This document shows positions 38,376-48,193 of a stretch of 53,350 nt of DNA, in pieces (the first letter of the stretch is position 1; each line of letters opens with the position of its first letter). A model generated the notes under the pieces. It worked only from the letters and a program-made list of their open reading frames with translations, was not told the DNA's origin and did no database searches. The stretch lies in NCBI GenBank assembly GCA_032229625.1, contig JAVTVZ010000133.1, positions 1-53,350 of the forward strand. The letters run 5' to 3'. The stretch comes from Kineosphaera sp032229625. Lineage in GTDB: Bacteria > Actinomycetota > Actinomycetes > Actinomycetales > Dermatophilaceae. A program made the position numbers and the translations under genes.

Positions 38376-38543
38376 GATGCTCTCCGTTGGTCACGCTCGA
38401 TGGGAACCGATCGAGATCGGACGCCCGCCTCGCCGGTCCGCGGACCACCCGCGTCCGCGCAGGCGAAGCTGCGAGGGGCATCGGGGTGGCGCAGACCAGG
38501 TGACGGGCACGCGAAAACGACCGGGGTGGAAAACCAAGTCCTA

Positions 38544-38573
38544 ACGGTACGGCAGGGCGGGAAATCGGGTCAA
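38544..38573 (-). promoter_or_regulatory. rpmH promoter
   Basis: On the minus strand TTGACC (38568-38573) is followed after 18 bp by TACCGT (38544-38549). The predicted leader is about 160 nt. Confidence 0.6.
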
Positions 38574-38598
38574 ACGCGCGCGATGACGGACGCGGGAC

Positions 38599-38631
38599 TC
38601 ATCCACAATCTGTGGATAACGGTGTGGACAT
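38599..38631. promoter_or_regulatory. DnaA boxes upstream of dnaA
   Basis: TGTGGATAA (38611-38619) is a perfect box in reverse orientation; TCATCCACA (38599-38607) and TGTGGACAT (38623-38631) match at 8 of 9. Their place between the rpmH and dnaA promoters suggests DnaA autoregulation. Confidence 0.75.
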
Positions 38632-38781
38632 CGGGACACGCCGTGCGTACGCCGCTGACCTGGACGAACGCTGCGACGCCGGGAGATCGGGCGTCACCAC
38701 CCGGCGGAGCCGAACCCGACATACCGCCCGCACCGGCCGCGCAAGCTCCCGCAGCGGAAGGGATCAGGTCGGACGCCCGCG

Positions 38782-38787
38782 TACAGT
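38782..38787 (+). promoter_or_regulatory. Putative -10 of a leaderless dnaA transcript
   Basis: TACAGT lies exactly 6 nt before the GTG start at 38794, and the upstream sequence has no Shine-Dalgarno. Confidence 0.5.
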
Positions 38788-38793
38788 GACGCC

Positions 38794-40323
38794 GTGCAGG
38801 AAGACGCTCCCCAGATCTGGCAGGCGACGTTGCGGGCCCTCAACGAGGCCGGACTGCCTGCTCCGCAGCGTGCCTTCCTCGCCCAGGCTGCCCTCGTCGG
38901 GATGCTCGGCGACACCGCCCTCATCGCGGTGCCCGACGACTTCACCAAGGACATCGTCGAGCGCCGCGCCCGGGAGGCGCTCACCGAGGCGCTGTCGGCC
39001 CAGATGTCCAAGGACGTGCGCCTCGCCGTGACGCTCGACCCGTCCCTGCGGGTGCCCTTGGGGTCCAGCGAGCAGCCGGTGCTCGACGGCTACCCGCCCC
39101 CCGGTGGCGCCGGGCGGGACACCGACGACGCGACGCAGACCCCGGGTGGCGGTGCCCCCCAGGCGGAGGCGGGCGGGGCGAGCACGCCGGAGTCGGGCGG
39201 TCAGCCCTTCCGAGGGTCGGGCTCCGAGCCGGGATTCAGCGACCGACGCGCGGCTCGGGCGGTCGTGACCCGCGCCGACGACGAGCCGCCGCGACTGAAC
39301 CCGAAGTACACGTTCGACACCTTCGTCATCGGCGCCGGCAACCGCTTCGCCCACGCCGCGGCGGTCGCGGTCGCCGAGGCCCCGGCCAAGGCGTACAACC
39401 CGCTCTTCGTCTACGGCGACTCCGGGCTGGGCAAGACGCACCTGCTGCACGCGATCGGCGACTACTCGCGCAGCCTGTATCCCAACGTGCGCGTGAAGTA
39501 CGTGAACTCCGAGGAGTTCACCAACGACTTCATCAACAGCATCCGCGACGACAAGGCGGCCGGCTTCCAGCGCCGCTACCGCGACATCGACGTGCTGTTG
39601 ATCGACGACATCCAGTTCCTGTCCGGCAAGATGCAGACGCAGGAGGAGTTCTTCCACACCTTCAACACGCTGCACAACGCGGACAAGCAGGTCGTCATCA
39701 CCTCCGACGTGCCGCCCAAGCAGCTGTCGGGCTTCGAGGAGCGGATGCGCAGCCGCTTCGAGTGGGGGCTGCTCACCGACGTACAGCCGCCCGATCTGGA
39801 GACGCGCATCGCGATCCTGAGCAAGAAGGCCGTGCAGGAGCGCCTGAGCATCCCCGACGACGTGCTCGAATTCATCGCCTCGAGGATCAGCACGAACATC
39901 CGCGAGCTCGAGGGCGCCCTCATCCGGGTCACGGCGTTCGCCAGCCTCAACCGTCAGGACGTCGACCTGGCGCTGGCGGAGATCGTCCTCAAGGACCTCA
40001 TGCCCGACACCTCGGCGAGCGCGATCACCGCGGCGACGATCATGGCGCAGACAGCCGACTACTTCGGGCTGACGATCGAGGATCTGTGCGGCTCCTCGCG
40101 CTCGCGCGTGCTCGTCAACGCCCGCCAGGTCGCGATGTACCTGTGCCGCGAGTTGACCGAGCTGTCGCTGCCCAAGATCGGCCAGCAGTTCGGCGGGCGC
40201 GACCACACGACGGTCATCCACGCGGACCGCAAGATCCGCACCCTGATGGCGGAGCGGCGTTCGGTCTACAACCAGGTGACCGAGCTGACGACGCGGATCC
40301 GCAGCCAGACCAGCGCCTCGTAA
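38794..40323 (+). CDS. dnaA: Chromosomal replication initiator protein DnaA
   Basis: A 509-residue AAA+ initiator. Domain I is at about 1-85, followed by an unstructured Gly/Pro/Glu-rich linker to about 165. AAA+ domain III has PKYTFDTFVIGAGNRFAHAA, Walker A GDSGLGKTHLL (about 207-217) and Walker B DVLLIDDIQFL (about 265-275). The C-terminal DNA-binding signature GGRDHTTVIHADRKI recognises DnaA boxes. The GTG at 38794 matches the family N-terminus and may be leaderless. Confidence 0.98.
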   Translation: MQEDAPQIWQATLRALNEAGLPAPQRAFLAQAALVGMLGDTALIAVPDDFTKDIVERRAREALTEALSAQMSKDVRLAVTLDPSLRVPLGSSEQPVLDGYPPPGGAGRDTDDATQTPGGGAPQAEAGGASTPESGGQPFRGSGSEPGFSDRRAARAVVTRADDEPPRLNPKYTFDTFVIGAGNRFAHAAAVAVAEAPAKAYNPLFVYGDSGLGKTHLLHAIGDYSRSLYPNVRVKYVNSEEFTNDFINSIRDDKAAGFQRRYRDIDVLLIDDIQFLSGKMQTQEEFFHTFNTLHNADKQVVITSDVPPKQLSGFEERMRSRFEWGLLTDVQPPDLETRIAILSKKAVQERLSIPDDVLEFIASRISTNIRELEGALIRVTAFASLNRQDVDLALAEIVLKDLMPDTSASAITAATIMAQTADYFGLTIEDLCGSSRSRVLVNARQVAMYLCRELTELSLPKIGQQFGGRDHTTVIHADRKIRTLMAERRSVYNQVTELTTRIRSQTSAS

Positions 40324-41345
40324 CCACACCTGATCCGGCCGCGACGCCGGCCTCCGCCGCGACGCACGTGGGGAACTGCGCAATTCACCTGATCCGGGCG
40401 TCCTTCGACGTCGAGATCGGCTCTGTCCACTGGTTATCCACCGATTCCGCGTGTGCCTCGACGCCAGTGCCTCCGCGCGCTGTGCGCAATGCGGTGCAGG
40501 TCACACGTCCGCAGCGCTCGTCCAACTCGGCATCCGCCACAGCGTTCAGGACAGTTGTCCACACTGTCGTCCACAGGTGTGGACGGGTGTGGACGAGCGC
40601 CGGCGCGCACCGGAACGACACGGTCTCTGACGTGCAACGATGTACCCACAGGTGGGGATAACTCTGTGGATATCCCCGGTGGACAGGCGCTCGGGCCGCC
40701 TGTGGACACTCGGTGGACAGCTCGTGGACAACACCGGTGCGGGCTGTTGACGCGGTGTGGACGCCACCGACGGCTCATGTGCACAGCCTCGGGCCGTCAA
40801 CAGCCGCGACCGCTCGTCCACTGCCGGTCCGCAGGCTCGTACACACCCCCGACACGCGATGCGACCAGCGGTGACGGGGCTTGTCCACATCGTCCACACG
40901 ACCGATGACAACGATGAGATATCTCCCTCATGACGATCCACACCGCGTACAGGAGGACGACCGGCAGACGATCGAGCGGCAGGCTGCTCGAGAGCTGTGA
41001 CCTCGACCCCATCGGCCGGCCCTGCCGCCGGCTGAGGGATTGCGACCTGCCTCACGTCGCGCGAGGCGAGTCAGTGCCGACGGCTGCCGACGGGTGCCGA
41101 TGGGGCCGCCGAGGTGGGGAGCGGCACACGGCACCCGAGTCGCGCCGTCGACCGGCCCTGCGTGCGGTTAGAGTCGGTCTGCGCGTGCCGTGCCGGGGTG
41201 ACCCTGCGGCGCTGCCCCGGTCCGCACCGTGTCGTCCGGGCGCTCGTCCGGGCGTCGTCCGGGCGCGCAGCAGGTCGGTTGTCCCCGGTCCCACCGCCCA
41301 GCCGTCCTCGCGTCTGAGCCCTGCCCCCCGCCCAAGGAGTGCCCC
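40324..41345. other. oriC: Origin of replication (oriC), dnaA-dnaN intergenic region
   Basis: 1,022 bp without a gene. Nine-mers close to TTGTCCACA/TTATCCACA are dense between 40423 and 40898. Two are perfect (40555-40563, 40881-40889). Eight-of-nine matches start at 40434, 40567, 40588, 40653, 40665, 40701, 40723 and 40890. Seven-of-nine matches start at 40423, 40578, 40678, 40712 and 40756. Orientation changes: forward boxes at the two ends, reverse boxes through the middle (40578-40764). No strongly AT-rich unwinding element stands out; the palindrome GAGATATCTC (40916-40925) just after the last boxes is the best candidate neighbourhood. Confidence 0.93.
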
Positions 41346-42479
41346 GTGAAGTTCCGTGTCGAGCGCGACGTCCTCGCCGAGGCCGTGACCTGGGCGGCCC
41401 GGGGCCTGCCGAGCCGCCCCCCGGTGCCGGTGCTGGCGGGCGTGCTCATCGAGGCCGACGAGCAGGGCACGCTGACGCTGTCGGCCTTCGACTACGAGGT
41501 GTCGGCGCGGATCACGGTCGCCGCCGACGTCACCGAGGGCGGCACCGTCCTCGTGCTCGGCAAGCTCCTCGCGGACATCTCGCGCAACCTGCCCGCCCGG
41601 CCGGTCGATGTCGTCACGGACGGCAACAAGGTCAACGTCACGTGCGGCTCCAGCCGCTTCAGCCTGCTGCAGATGCCCAGCGACGAATACCCGACGCTGC
41701 CGACCAGCCCGGAGCCCAGCGGCTCGATCCCCGGCGACGTCTTCACCCAGGCGGTGGCGCAGGTCAGTGTCGCCGCCGACCGCAGCGACACCCTGCCGAT
41801 CCTGACGGGGGTACGCATCGAGATCGACGGCTCCTCCATGACGATGCTGGCCACGGACCGCTATCGCCTGGCGATGCGGGAGCTGTCGTGGGACCCGACG
41901 GACGCCGGCGCCGACCTCACGGTCCTCGTGCCGGCCCGCACGCTCTCGGACACCGCGCGGGCCCTGGGCGCCACCGGCACGGTCGATCTCGCGCTCGGCG
42001 CGGCGGCCGGCGGTGCGGGGCTCGTGGGCTTCGAGGCCGGGCAGCGGCGCACGACGACGCGGCTGCTCGACGGCGACTACCCCAAGGTGTCCTCGATCTT
42101 CCCCACGAGCATCGAGACGGAGTCGGTCGTCGAGACCGCCGCGCTCATCGAGGCAGTCAAGCGGGTCTCCCTCGTCGCGGAGCGCAACACCCCGGTGCGG
42201 CTGCGCTTCAGCGACGGGCAGGTCAGCATCGACGCCGGCACCGGGGACGACGCCCAGGCCAGCGAGGCCGTGGAGTCGACCCTGAGCGGTCCGGAGATCG
42301 AGATCGCCTTCAACCCCCACTACCTGCTCGACGGGTTGGGGGCGCTCGGCACGGCCTTCACGCGGCTGTCCTTCACCCAGCCGAGCCGCCCCGCGGTGCT
42401 CGCCGGACAGGCCGAGGCCGACTCGCCGGCGGACACGGCCTACCGTTACGTCCTGATGCCGGTGCGGTTTGCGAGTTGA
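41346..42479 (+). CDS. dnaN: DNA polymerase III sliding clamp (beta subunit)
   Basis: A 377-residue three-domain clamp. The N-terminus MKFRVERDVLAEAVTWAARG, the loop ATDRYRLAMRELSW (about 170-183) and the C-terminal YRYVLMPVRFAS are family-typical. The GTG at 41346 follows AAGGAG. It begins the dnaN-gnd-recF series. Confidence 0.98.
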   Translation: MKFRVERDVLAEAVTWAARGLPSRPPVPVLAGVLIEADEQGTLTLSAFDYEVSARITVAADVTEGGTVLVLGKLLADISRNLPARPVDVVTDGNKVNVTCGSSRFSLLQMPSDEYPTLPTSPEPSGSIPGDVFTQAVAQVSVAADRSDTLPILTGVRIEIDGSSMTMLATDRYRLAMRELSWDPTDAGADLTVLVPARTLSDTARALGATGTVDLALGAAAGGAGLVGFEAGQRRTTTRLLDGDYPKVSSIFPTSIETESVVETAALIEAVKRVSLVAERNTPVRLRFSDGQVSIDAGTGDDAQASEAVESTLSGPEIEIAFNPHYLLDGLGALGTAFTRLSFTQPSRPAVLAGQAEADSPADTAYRYVLMPVRFAS

Positions 42480-42533
42480 GCAGCCCGACCGGCTCGAGGT
42501 GACCGTCCGTCCGTCTCGGTGAAAGGCCTGACC

Positions 42534-43463
42534 ATGCAGCTCGGATTGATCGGCCTGGGCAAGATGGGCCGCAACATGCGCGACCGGATCCGCGCGCGCA
42601 GCGACATCGAGGTCGTCGGCTACGACCGGATGCCGCAGGAGTGCGACGTCGACAGCCTCGAGAGCCTCGTGCAGGCGCTGGCCGCCCCGCGGATCGTGTG
42701 GGTGATGGTCCCCCACGGCGACCCGACGCAGCAGACGATCGCCGCGCTCAAGGATCTGCTCGACCCCGGTGACCTCGTCATCGACGGCGGCAACTCCTAC
42801 TACCGTGACGACGCCGTGCACGCCGCCGACCTGGGGCAGCGCGGGATCCACTACGTCGACGTGGGCGTCTCCGGCGGGGTGTGGGGCCTCGGCGAGGGCT
42901 ACGGCCTCATGGCCGGCGGCTCGGGCGAGGACATCGCGCGCGCGATGCCGATCTTCGACGCGCTGCGCCCCGAGGGACCGCGGGACGAGGGCTTCGCCCA
43001 TTCCGGCGCGGTCGGCGCGGGGCACTACGCCAAGATGGTGCACAACGGCATCGAATACGGCCTCATGCACGCCTACGCCGAGGGCTGGGAGCTGCTGGAG
43101 GCCAAGGACATCGTCACCGACGTCGAGGCGACCTTCAAGGCCTGGTCGCGGGGCACGGTCGTACGGTCCTGGCTGCTGGACCTCATGGTCAAGGCGCTGG
43201 AGGAGACCCCGGGCCTGGAGGGTCTGAGCGCCTACACCACCGACTCCGGCGAGGGTCGCTGGACCCTCGTCGAGGGGGTGGAGAATGCCGTGCCGATGCC
43301 GGTGCTCGCCGCGGCCCTCTTCGCGCGGTTCACCTCCCGTCAGGACAATTCGCCGCAGATGCGGGCGGTCTCGGCGCTGCGGGGCCAGTTCGGCGGGCAT
43401 GCCGTGCAGATGCTCGACAAGCGCGACGACGTCAACGCCGCGGCCACGCCGGCGAGCGACTGA
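42534..43463 (+). CDS. gnd: 6-phosphogluconate dehydrogenase, short (NAD-type) decarboxylating form
   Basis: A 309-residue enzyme oxidising 6-phosphogluconate to ribulose 5-phosphate. The cofactor motif MQLGLIGLGKMGRNMRDRI is at 1-19. IDGGNSYYRDD, VGVSGGVWGLGEGYGLMAGG and the catalytic HYAKMVHNGIEYGLMHAYAE follow. The length of about 300 residues marks the short class, usually NAD-dependent, as opposed to the 470-residue NADP form. ATG 42534 follows GAAAGG; a GTG five codons upstream is less likely. A gnd gene between dnaN and recF is a common actinobacterial arrangement. Confidence 0.95.
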   Translation: MQLGLIGLGKMGRNMRDRIRARSDIEVVGYDRMPQECDVDSLESLVQALAAPRIVWVMVPHGDPTQQTIAALKDLLDPGDLVIDGGNSYYRDDAVHAADLGQRGIHYVDVGVSGGVWGLGEGYGLMAGGSGEDIARAMPIFDALRPEGPRDEGFAHSGAVGAGHYAKMVHNGIEYGLMHAYAEGWELLEAKDIVTDVEATFKAWSRGTVVRSWLLDLMVKALEETPGLEGLSAYTTDSGEGRWTLVEGVENAVPMPVLAAALFARFTSRQDNSPQMRAVSALRGQFGGHAVQMLDKRDDVNAAATPASD

Positions 43464-43571
43464 GCCACGCCAGGATCCTCGCCCGTGGGCCGCGTCGCCC
43501 GTGCGCGAAGCCTGCGGCGCACCGCCTGACCCTCTCGAGGTGACGACAACCGACGTGACGAAGACACCGCC

Positions 43572-44990
43572 GTGTATCTACGGCACCTGAGCCTGGGCGA
43601 CTTCCGCAGCTACGAGACCGCGGAGGTGCCCCTGGAGCCGGGCGTGACGACGCTGCTGGGCCGCAACGGGGAGGGCAAGACCAACCTCGTCGAGGCCGTC
43701 GGCTATCTGGCGACGCTCGGGTCGCATCGGGTCGCGCAGGACGCCCCGCTCGTGCGCTTCGGCGCCCAGCAGGCGATCGTGCGGGGTGCCGTGGTCCGCG
43801 ACGGCCGCGAGACCCTCGTCGAGCTGGCGATCGTGCCCGGCCGGGCCAACCGCGCCCGGCTCGGTCGCGCCGCCGTGAGTCGCCCGCGAGATGTGCTGGG
43901 CACCGTGCGGACCGTGCTCTTCGCCCCGGAGGATCTCGCGCTGGTCAAGGGCGAGCCGGAGCAGCGACGGCGCTTCCTGGACGACCTGCTCGTCGCGCGG
44001 CAGCCGCGGTGGGCCGCCGTGCGCTCGGACTACGACCGGATCGTGCGGCAACGCAATGCGCTGCTGCGCACGGCGGCGGCGTCCTTGGGCGCCAAGAGCC
44101 GGCGCGGGCGGACACGTCGACCGGAGCCGGGCGCCGACGAGGTCGAGACCGCCCGGTCCGCGTTGCACACCCTCGACGTCTGGGATGCCCAGCTCGCCGG
44201 CGTCGGCGCGCAGCTGCTGTATGCGCGGCTGCGGCTGCTGCGTGACCTCGCGCCGCTGCTCGCGGTCGCCTACGACACGGTCAGCGACTCGGTGGCGGAC
44301 GCGCGGGCCGTCTATCGCTCCACCCTCGGCGACGCCCAGGCCGACGCCCTGGCCCGCGGCGAGGTGCCCGAGCCCGAGGAGCTGCGCGAGGCACTGCTGC
44401 GCCGGCTCGAGGAGGTGCGCGCCGCCGACGTCGAGCGCGGCGTCGGTCAGGTCGGACTGCACCGCGATGACCTGGTGCTCTCCCTCGGCGAGATGCCCGC
44501 CAAGGGTTATGTCTCCCACGGCGAGTCGTGGTCGTTCGCGCTGGGGCTGCGGCTCGCGGCGTTCCGGCTGCTGCGCCGCGACCTCGACGACGACCCGATC
44601 CTCGTGCTCGACGACGTCTTCGCCGAGCTCGACGCCGGCCGGCGCGCCCGGCTGGCGGCCGACATCGCCGACTGCGAGCAGGTGCTCATCACCGCGGCGG
44701 TGCCCGCCGACGTGCCCGAGACGCTGCGCGGGCACCGGCTCTACGTGCAGCGCGGCAGCGTCACGACCTCGCAGACGGCGGCCGCCGGGCCGGTCGCGCC
44801 GCTCGCCGATCCTGCGCACGATGGGTCCGGGAGTGGCGAGCCGACCGACGTCGTCGCGCAGGCGCCGATTGCCGATGGCGAACCGACCGTCGCCGAGTCC
44901 GTCGAGCCTGAGTCCGTCGAGCCTGAGGCCGTCGAGCCGGGGTCTGTCGAGCCGGGGTCCGTCGAGGCCGCGGGGGCGGGCGATGACTGA
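43572..44990 (+). CDS. recF: DNA replication and repair protein RecF
   Basis: A 472-residue SMC-like ATPase acting at stalled forks and gaps. Walker A LLGRNGEGKTNLVEAVGYL is at about 28-46. RTVLFAPEDLALVKGEPEQR and the signature/Walker B region SHGESWSFALGLRLA and DPILVLDDVFAELD follow. The C-terminus from about 395 is an acidic extension with five 5-residue repeats (SVEPE type) absent from ordinary RecF. The GTG start has a weak ribosome site. It overlaps the next gene by 8 bp. Confidence 0.96.
   Translation: MYLRHLSLGDFRSYETAEVPLEPGVTTLLGRNGEGKTNLVEAVGYLATLGSHRVAQDAPLVRFGAQQAIVRGAVVRDGRETLVELAIVPGRANRARLGRAAVSRPRDVLGTVRTVLFAPEDLALVKGEPEQRRRFLDDLLVARQPRWAAVRSDYDRIVRQRNALLRTAAASLGAKSRRGRTRRPEPGADEVETARSALHTLDVWDAQLAGVGAQLLYARLRLLRDLAPLLAVAYDTVSDSVADARAVYRSTLGDAQADALARGEVPEPEELREALLRRLEEVRAADVERGVGQVGLHRDDLVLSLGEMPAKGYVSHGESWSFALGLRLAAFRLLRRDLDDDPILVLDDVFAELDAGRRARLAADIADCEQVLITAAVPADVPETLRGHRLYVQRGSVTTSQTAAAGPVAPLADPAHDGSGSGEPTDVVAQAPIADGEPTVAESVEPESVEPEAVEPGSVEPGSVEAAGAGDD
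44895..44969 (+). repeat. 15-bp tandem repeat (5 units) in recF
   Basis: Five units of GAGTCCGTCGAGCCT with drift encode ESVEP ESVEP EAVEP GSVEP GSVEA at the RecF C-terminus. Confidence 0.9.
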
Positions 44991-45558
44991 CCAGGACCCG
45001 TCGCGGCCCGCGCCGGAGGTCGGCGCGGGCGGCCCGGACGGCCCGGGTGCGAGCGCCGTCGGCCCGGCGGACGCCGACCTCGCGGCCGCCGCGGCGTTGG
45101 CGCGTGCCCGGGCTGCGGCGGCCGCCCGCGGTCTGCGCCCGGGGTCCCCGCCGGTGCGTCGACGCCGGCCCGCCGCGCAATACTCCTCCAGCGCCCGCGA
45201 CGGCCGCGACCCCGCGCTGCTCGGCGATCAGATCGACCGGCTCATGCTCGACCGCGGGTGGCGCGTCGACGTCTCCGCCGGCGCCGTCATGGGCCGGTGG
45301 GCCGCGATCGTCGGCCCGAACCTGGCCCAGCACGCCACGCCGGTGACGTTCACCGACGGCGAACTCGTCGTGCGCGCCGACTCCACCGCCTGGGCGACGC
45401 AGCTACGGCTCATGTCCGCCTCCCTCCTGGCCCGTCTCGAGGAAGAGGCGGGGGCCGGGGTCGTCACGTCGCTGCGCGTCGTCGGGCCGAGCGCACCGTC
45501 GTGGCGCAGGGGCCCGCGCCGGGTGGCCGGGCCCGGTCCTCGGGACACCTACGGCTGA
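44983..45558 (+). CDS. DUF721 (DciA-like) protein
   Basis: A 191-residue protein with an Ala-rich N-terminal region and a C-terminal DUF721 domain: LGDQIDRLMLDRGWRVDVSA, VMGRWAAIVGPNLAQHATPV, LVVRADSTAWATQLRLMSAS. DciA proteins load or recruit the replicative helicase in bacteria lacking DnaC. The recF-DUF721-gyrB order is standard in actinobacteria. It overlaps the recF end by 8 bp, so it is co-translated. Confidence 0.9.
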   Translation: MTDQDPSRPAPEVGAGGPDGPGASAVGPADADLAAAAALARARAAAAARGLRPGSPPVRRRRPAAQYSSSARDGRDPALLGDQIDRLMLDRGWRVDVSAGAVMGRWAAIVGPNLAQHATPVTFTDGELVVRADSTAWATQLRLMSASLLARLEEEAGAGVVTSLRVVGPSAPSWRRGPRRVAGPGPRDTYG

Positions 45559-45978
45559 GCCGGACGGCCCGTCACGCGCGGCGCCTGTGAGGCGCGCACT
45601 CCCCCAGGTAGGTATGGGAGCACGGCTCGGGGGAGTTGATTGCCTCTCATCGGCGTTTCAGGGGCTCTGAGGATGGGCTCAGATCGGCGCCAAGGTATGA
45701 TGTTGAGGTTCGTCCCGGCGATCGATGCGGGTCGGCTCGGCCTCGCAGCGCCCGCGCGACGGTGGCCGAGAGCGACTCCCCGCCGCCGGTATGTCGCTCG
45801 CCTCGTGTGCTCCCCGGCGCACCTGTCGGCCCGTCATGTCGCGCGCGCGTCCGCCAGATCGCGTGGTCGCGGCCCGGGTGGCGCAGCTGCGCGAGGGGCG
45901 ACGCACGACCTGCGCCCGGGCCCCGCCCGGGTCGCGGACCGACCGGCCGCTCGGCGGCCCACATCCTGAGGGAGGACC
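45559..45978. other. gyrB upstream region
   Basis: 420 bp without a supportable gene. TATGAT at about 45696-45701 is the best -10, with no convincing -35, and would give a long gyrB leader of about 270 nt. Short GC-rich inverted repeats at 45572-45597 could end the DUF721 message. Confidence 0.45.
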
Positions 45979-48132
45979 GTGTCCGACACGCCTTCGAGCG
46001 CGCCCCAGCACGACGATCAGACCGCACCCGACGCCGGTCTCGGCGGGGCGCCGGACACCGTCTACGACGCGAGCGCGATCACGGTCCTCGAGGGGCTGGA
46101 GGCCGTGCGCAAGCGGCCCGGCATGTATATCGGCTCGACCGGTGAGCGGGGCCTGCACCACCTCGTCTACGAGATCGTCGACAACGCGGTCGACGAGGCC
46201 CTCGCGGGCTTCGCCGACCAGGTGCAGGTGACGATCCTGCCCGACGGCGCGGTGCGGGTGCGCGACAACGGCCGCGGCATCCCCACCGACATCCACCCCG
46301 TCGAGGGGGTGTCGGCCGTCGAGCTCGTGCTCACGCAGCTGCACGCCGGCGGCAAGTTCGGTGGCGGCGGGTACAAGGTCTCCGGCGGGTTGCACGGCGT
46401 CGGCTCCTCGGTGGTCAACGCGCTCTCGACGCGCCTGGAGGCCGAGGTCCGCCAGAAGGGCCACGTCTTCCGGATGGCGTTCGACCACGGCGTGCCCGTC
46501 GCGCCGCTGGCGCGGGCCGAGGCGACCGACGAGACCGGCACGACGATCACCTTCTGGGCCAGCGACGACATCTTCGAGACCACCGACTACGACTTCGAGA
46601 CCCTGCGGGCGCGCTTCCAGCAGATGGCGTTCCTCAACAAGGGTCTGACGATCAGCCTGACCGACGAGCGCGACAAGGCGGTCGCGGTCGCCGAGGACAT
46701 GGCCGAGGAGGACGAGGAGACCGGCGCGGCGACGGCCGGCGGGTCTGCGGCGGAGGCGAGCCCGGCGACCGGGGCCGTCGAGGCGCGTGAGGGCGAGGTG
46801 GCCACCGACGGCGCCGGACGCCCGAAGGGGCGCACGGTCACCTACCGCTACGACGGTGGGCTCATCGACTACGTGCACCACATCAACGCCTCGAAGCGGG
46901 CCGAGGTCGTGCACCCCGAGGTCATCGACTTCGAGCTGGAGGACACCGACCGCGCCCTGTCGCTCGAGGTGGCGATGCAGTGGACGAACTCCTACAGCGA
47001 GTCGGTGCGCACCTACGCCAACACGATCAACACGCACGAGGGCGGCACTCACGAGGAGGGTTTCCGCACCGCGTTGACGAGCCTGATCAACCGCTTCGCG
47101 CGCGAGCAGAAGATGCTCAAGGAGAAGGACGACAACCTCACCGGCGACGACATCCGCGAGGGATTGACCGCGGTGATCTCCGTCAAGCTCGGCGAGCCGC
47201 AGTTCGAGGGGCAGACGAAGACCAAGCTCGGCAACTCCGAGGTGCGCGGCTTCGTGCAGTCGGCGATGCACGACCAGTTCGGCGACTGGCTCGAGCGTCA
47301 CCCCGTCGAGGGCAAGGACATCGTCCGCAAGGCGGTCCAGGCGTCGGCGGCGCGGATGGCGGCCCGCAAGGCCCGCGAGGCGACGCGTCGCAAGGGGCTC
47401 ATGGAGTCCAACAGCCTGCCCGGCAAGCTCAAGGACTGTCAGAGCAAGGACCCCTCGGTGTGCGAGGTCTACATCGTCGAGGGTGACTCCGCGGGCGGCT
47501 CGGCGACCCAGGGGCGCAACCCTTTCAATCAGGCGATCCTGCCGATCCGCGGCAAGATCCTCAACGTCGAGAAGGCCCGCATCGACAAGGTCCTGGCCAA
47601 CACCGAGGTGCAGGCGCTCATCTCCGGCTTCGGCACCGGGGTCGGTGAGGACTTCGACATCGACAAGGCGCGCTATCACAAGATCGTGCTCATGGCCGAC
47701 GCCGACGTCGACGGCATGCATATCCGTACGCTGCTGCTCACGCTGCTCTTCCGGTTCATGCGCCCGCTCATCGAGGCCGGCTTCGTCTATCTGGCGCAGC
47801 CGCCGCTCTACCGGTTGAAGTGGACGAACCACGAGCACGAGTTCGCCTTCAGCGACCGGCAGCGCGACGAGATGATCGCGGCGGGGTTGGCGCAGGGGTG
47901 GCGGCTGCCGAAGGACTCCCCGATCCAGCGCTACAAGGGTCTGGGTGAGATGAACTACCAGGAGCTGTGGGAGACCACGATGGACCCCGATCAGCGGGTC
48001 CTGCTGCAGGTCACCCTCGACGACGCGGCCGCCGCGGACGAGATCTTCGCGGTGCTCATGGGCGAGGACGTCGAGTCGCGCCGCAGCTTCATCCAGCGCA
48101 ATGCCCGTGACGTGCAGTTCCTGGATGCGTGA
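45979..48132 (+). CDS. gyrB: DNA gyrase subunit B
   Basis: A 717-residue ATPase subunit. GHKL ATPase motifs are YEIVDNAVDEALAG (about 62-75), RDNGRGIPTDIHP and GGLHGVGSSVVNAL. The TOPRIM motifs are EGDSAGGSA and MADADVDGMHIRTLLL, and RYKGLGEMNYQELWETTMDP ends the core. Between YDFETLRARFQQ and the RTVTYRYDGG segment is an acidic Ala/Glu insert (about 232-288) longer than in most GyrB. The GTG follows GAGGGAGGA. Confidence 0.98.
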   Translation: MSDTPSSAPQHDDQTAPDAGLGGAPDTVYDASAITVLEGLEAVRKRPGMYIGSTGERGLHHLVYEIVDNAVDEALAGFADQVQVTILPDGAVRVRDNGRGIPTDIHPVEGVSAVELVLTQLHAGGKFGGGGYKVSGGLHGVGSSVVNALSTRLEAEVRQKGHVFRMAFDHGVPVAPLARAEATDETGTTITFWASDDIFETTDYDFETLRARFQQMAFLNKGLTISLTDERDKAVAVAEDMAEEDEETGAATAGGSAAEASPATGAVEAREGEVATDGAGRPKGRTVTYRYDGGLIDYVHHINASKRAEVVHPEVIDFELEDTDRALSLEVAMQWTNSYSESVRTYANTINTHEGGTHEEGFRTALTSLINRFAREQKMLKEKDDNLTGDDIREGLTAVISVKLGEPQFEGQTKTKLGNSEVRGFVQSAMHDQFGDWLERHPVEGKDIVRKAVQASAARMAARKAREATRRKGLMESNSLPGKLKDCQSKDPSVCEVYIVEGDSAGGSATQGRNPFNQAILPIRGKILNVEKARIDKVLANTEVQALISGFGTGVGEDFDIDKARYHKIVLMADADVDGMHIRTLLLTLLFRFMRPLIEAGFVYLAQPPLYRLKWTNHEHEFAFSDRQRDEMIAAGLAQGWRLPKDSPIQRYKGLGEMNYQELWETTMDPDQRVLLQVTLDDAAAADEIFAVLMGEDVESRRSFIQRNARDVQFLDA

Positions 48133-48193
48133 GCCGCCGCATGCGCCCGCTTTCCCCCGCCGTGATCAGCGCAGAAGTCACTGAGAGGACGTC

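Larger units (their letters stand above)
38376..38793. other. rpmH-dnaA divergent regulatory region
   Basis: 418 bp without a gene. It contains the rpmH promoter (38544-38573), a group of DnaA boxes (38599-38631) and the putative dnaA -10 (38782-38787). Confidence 0.8.
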
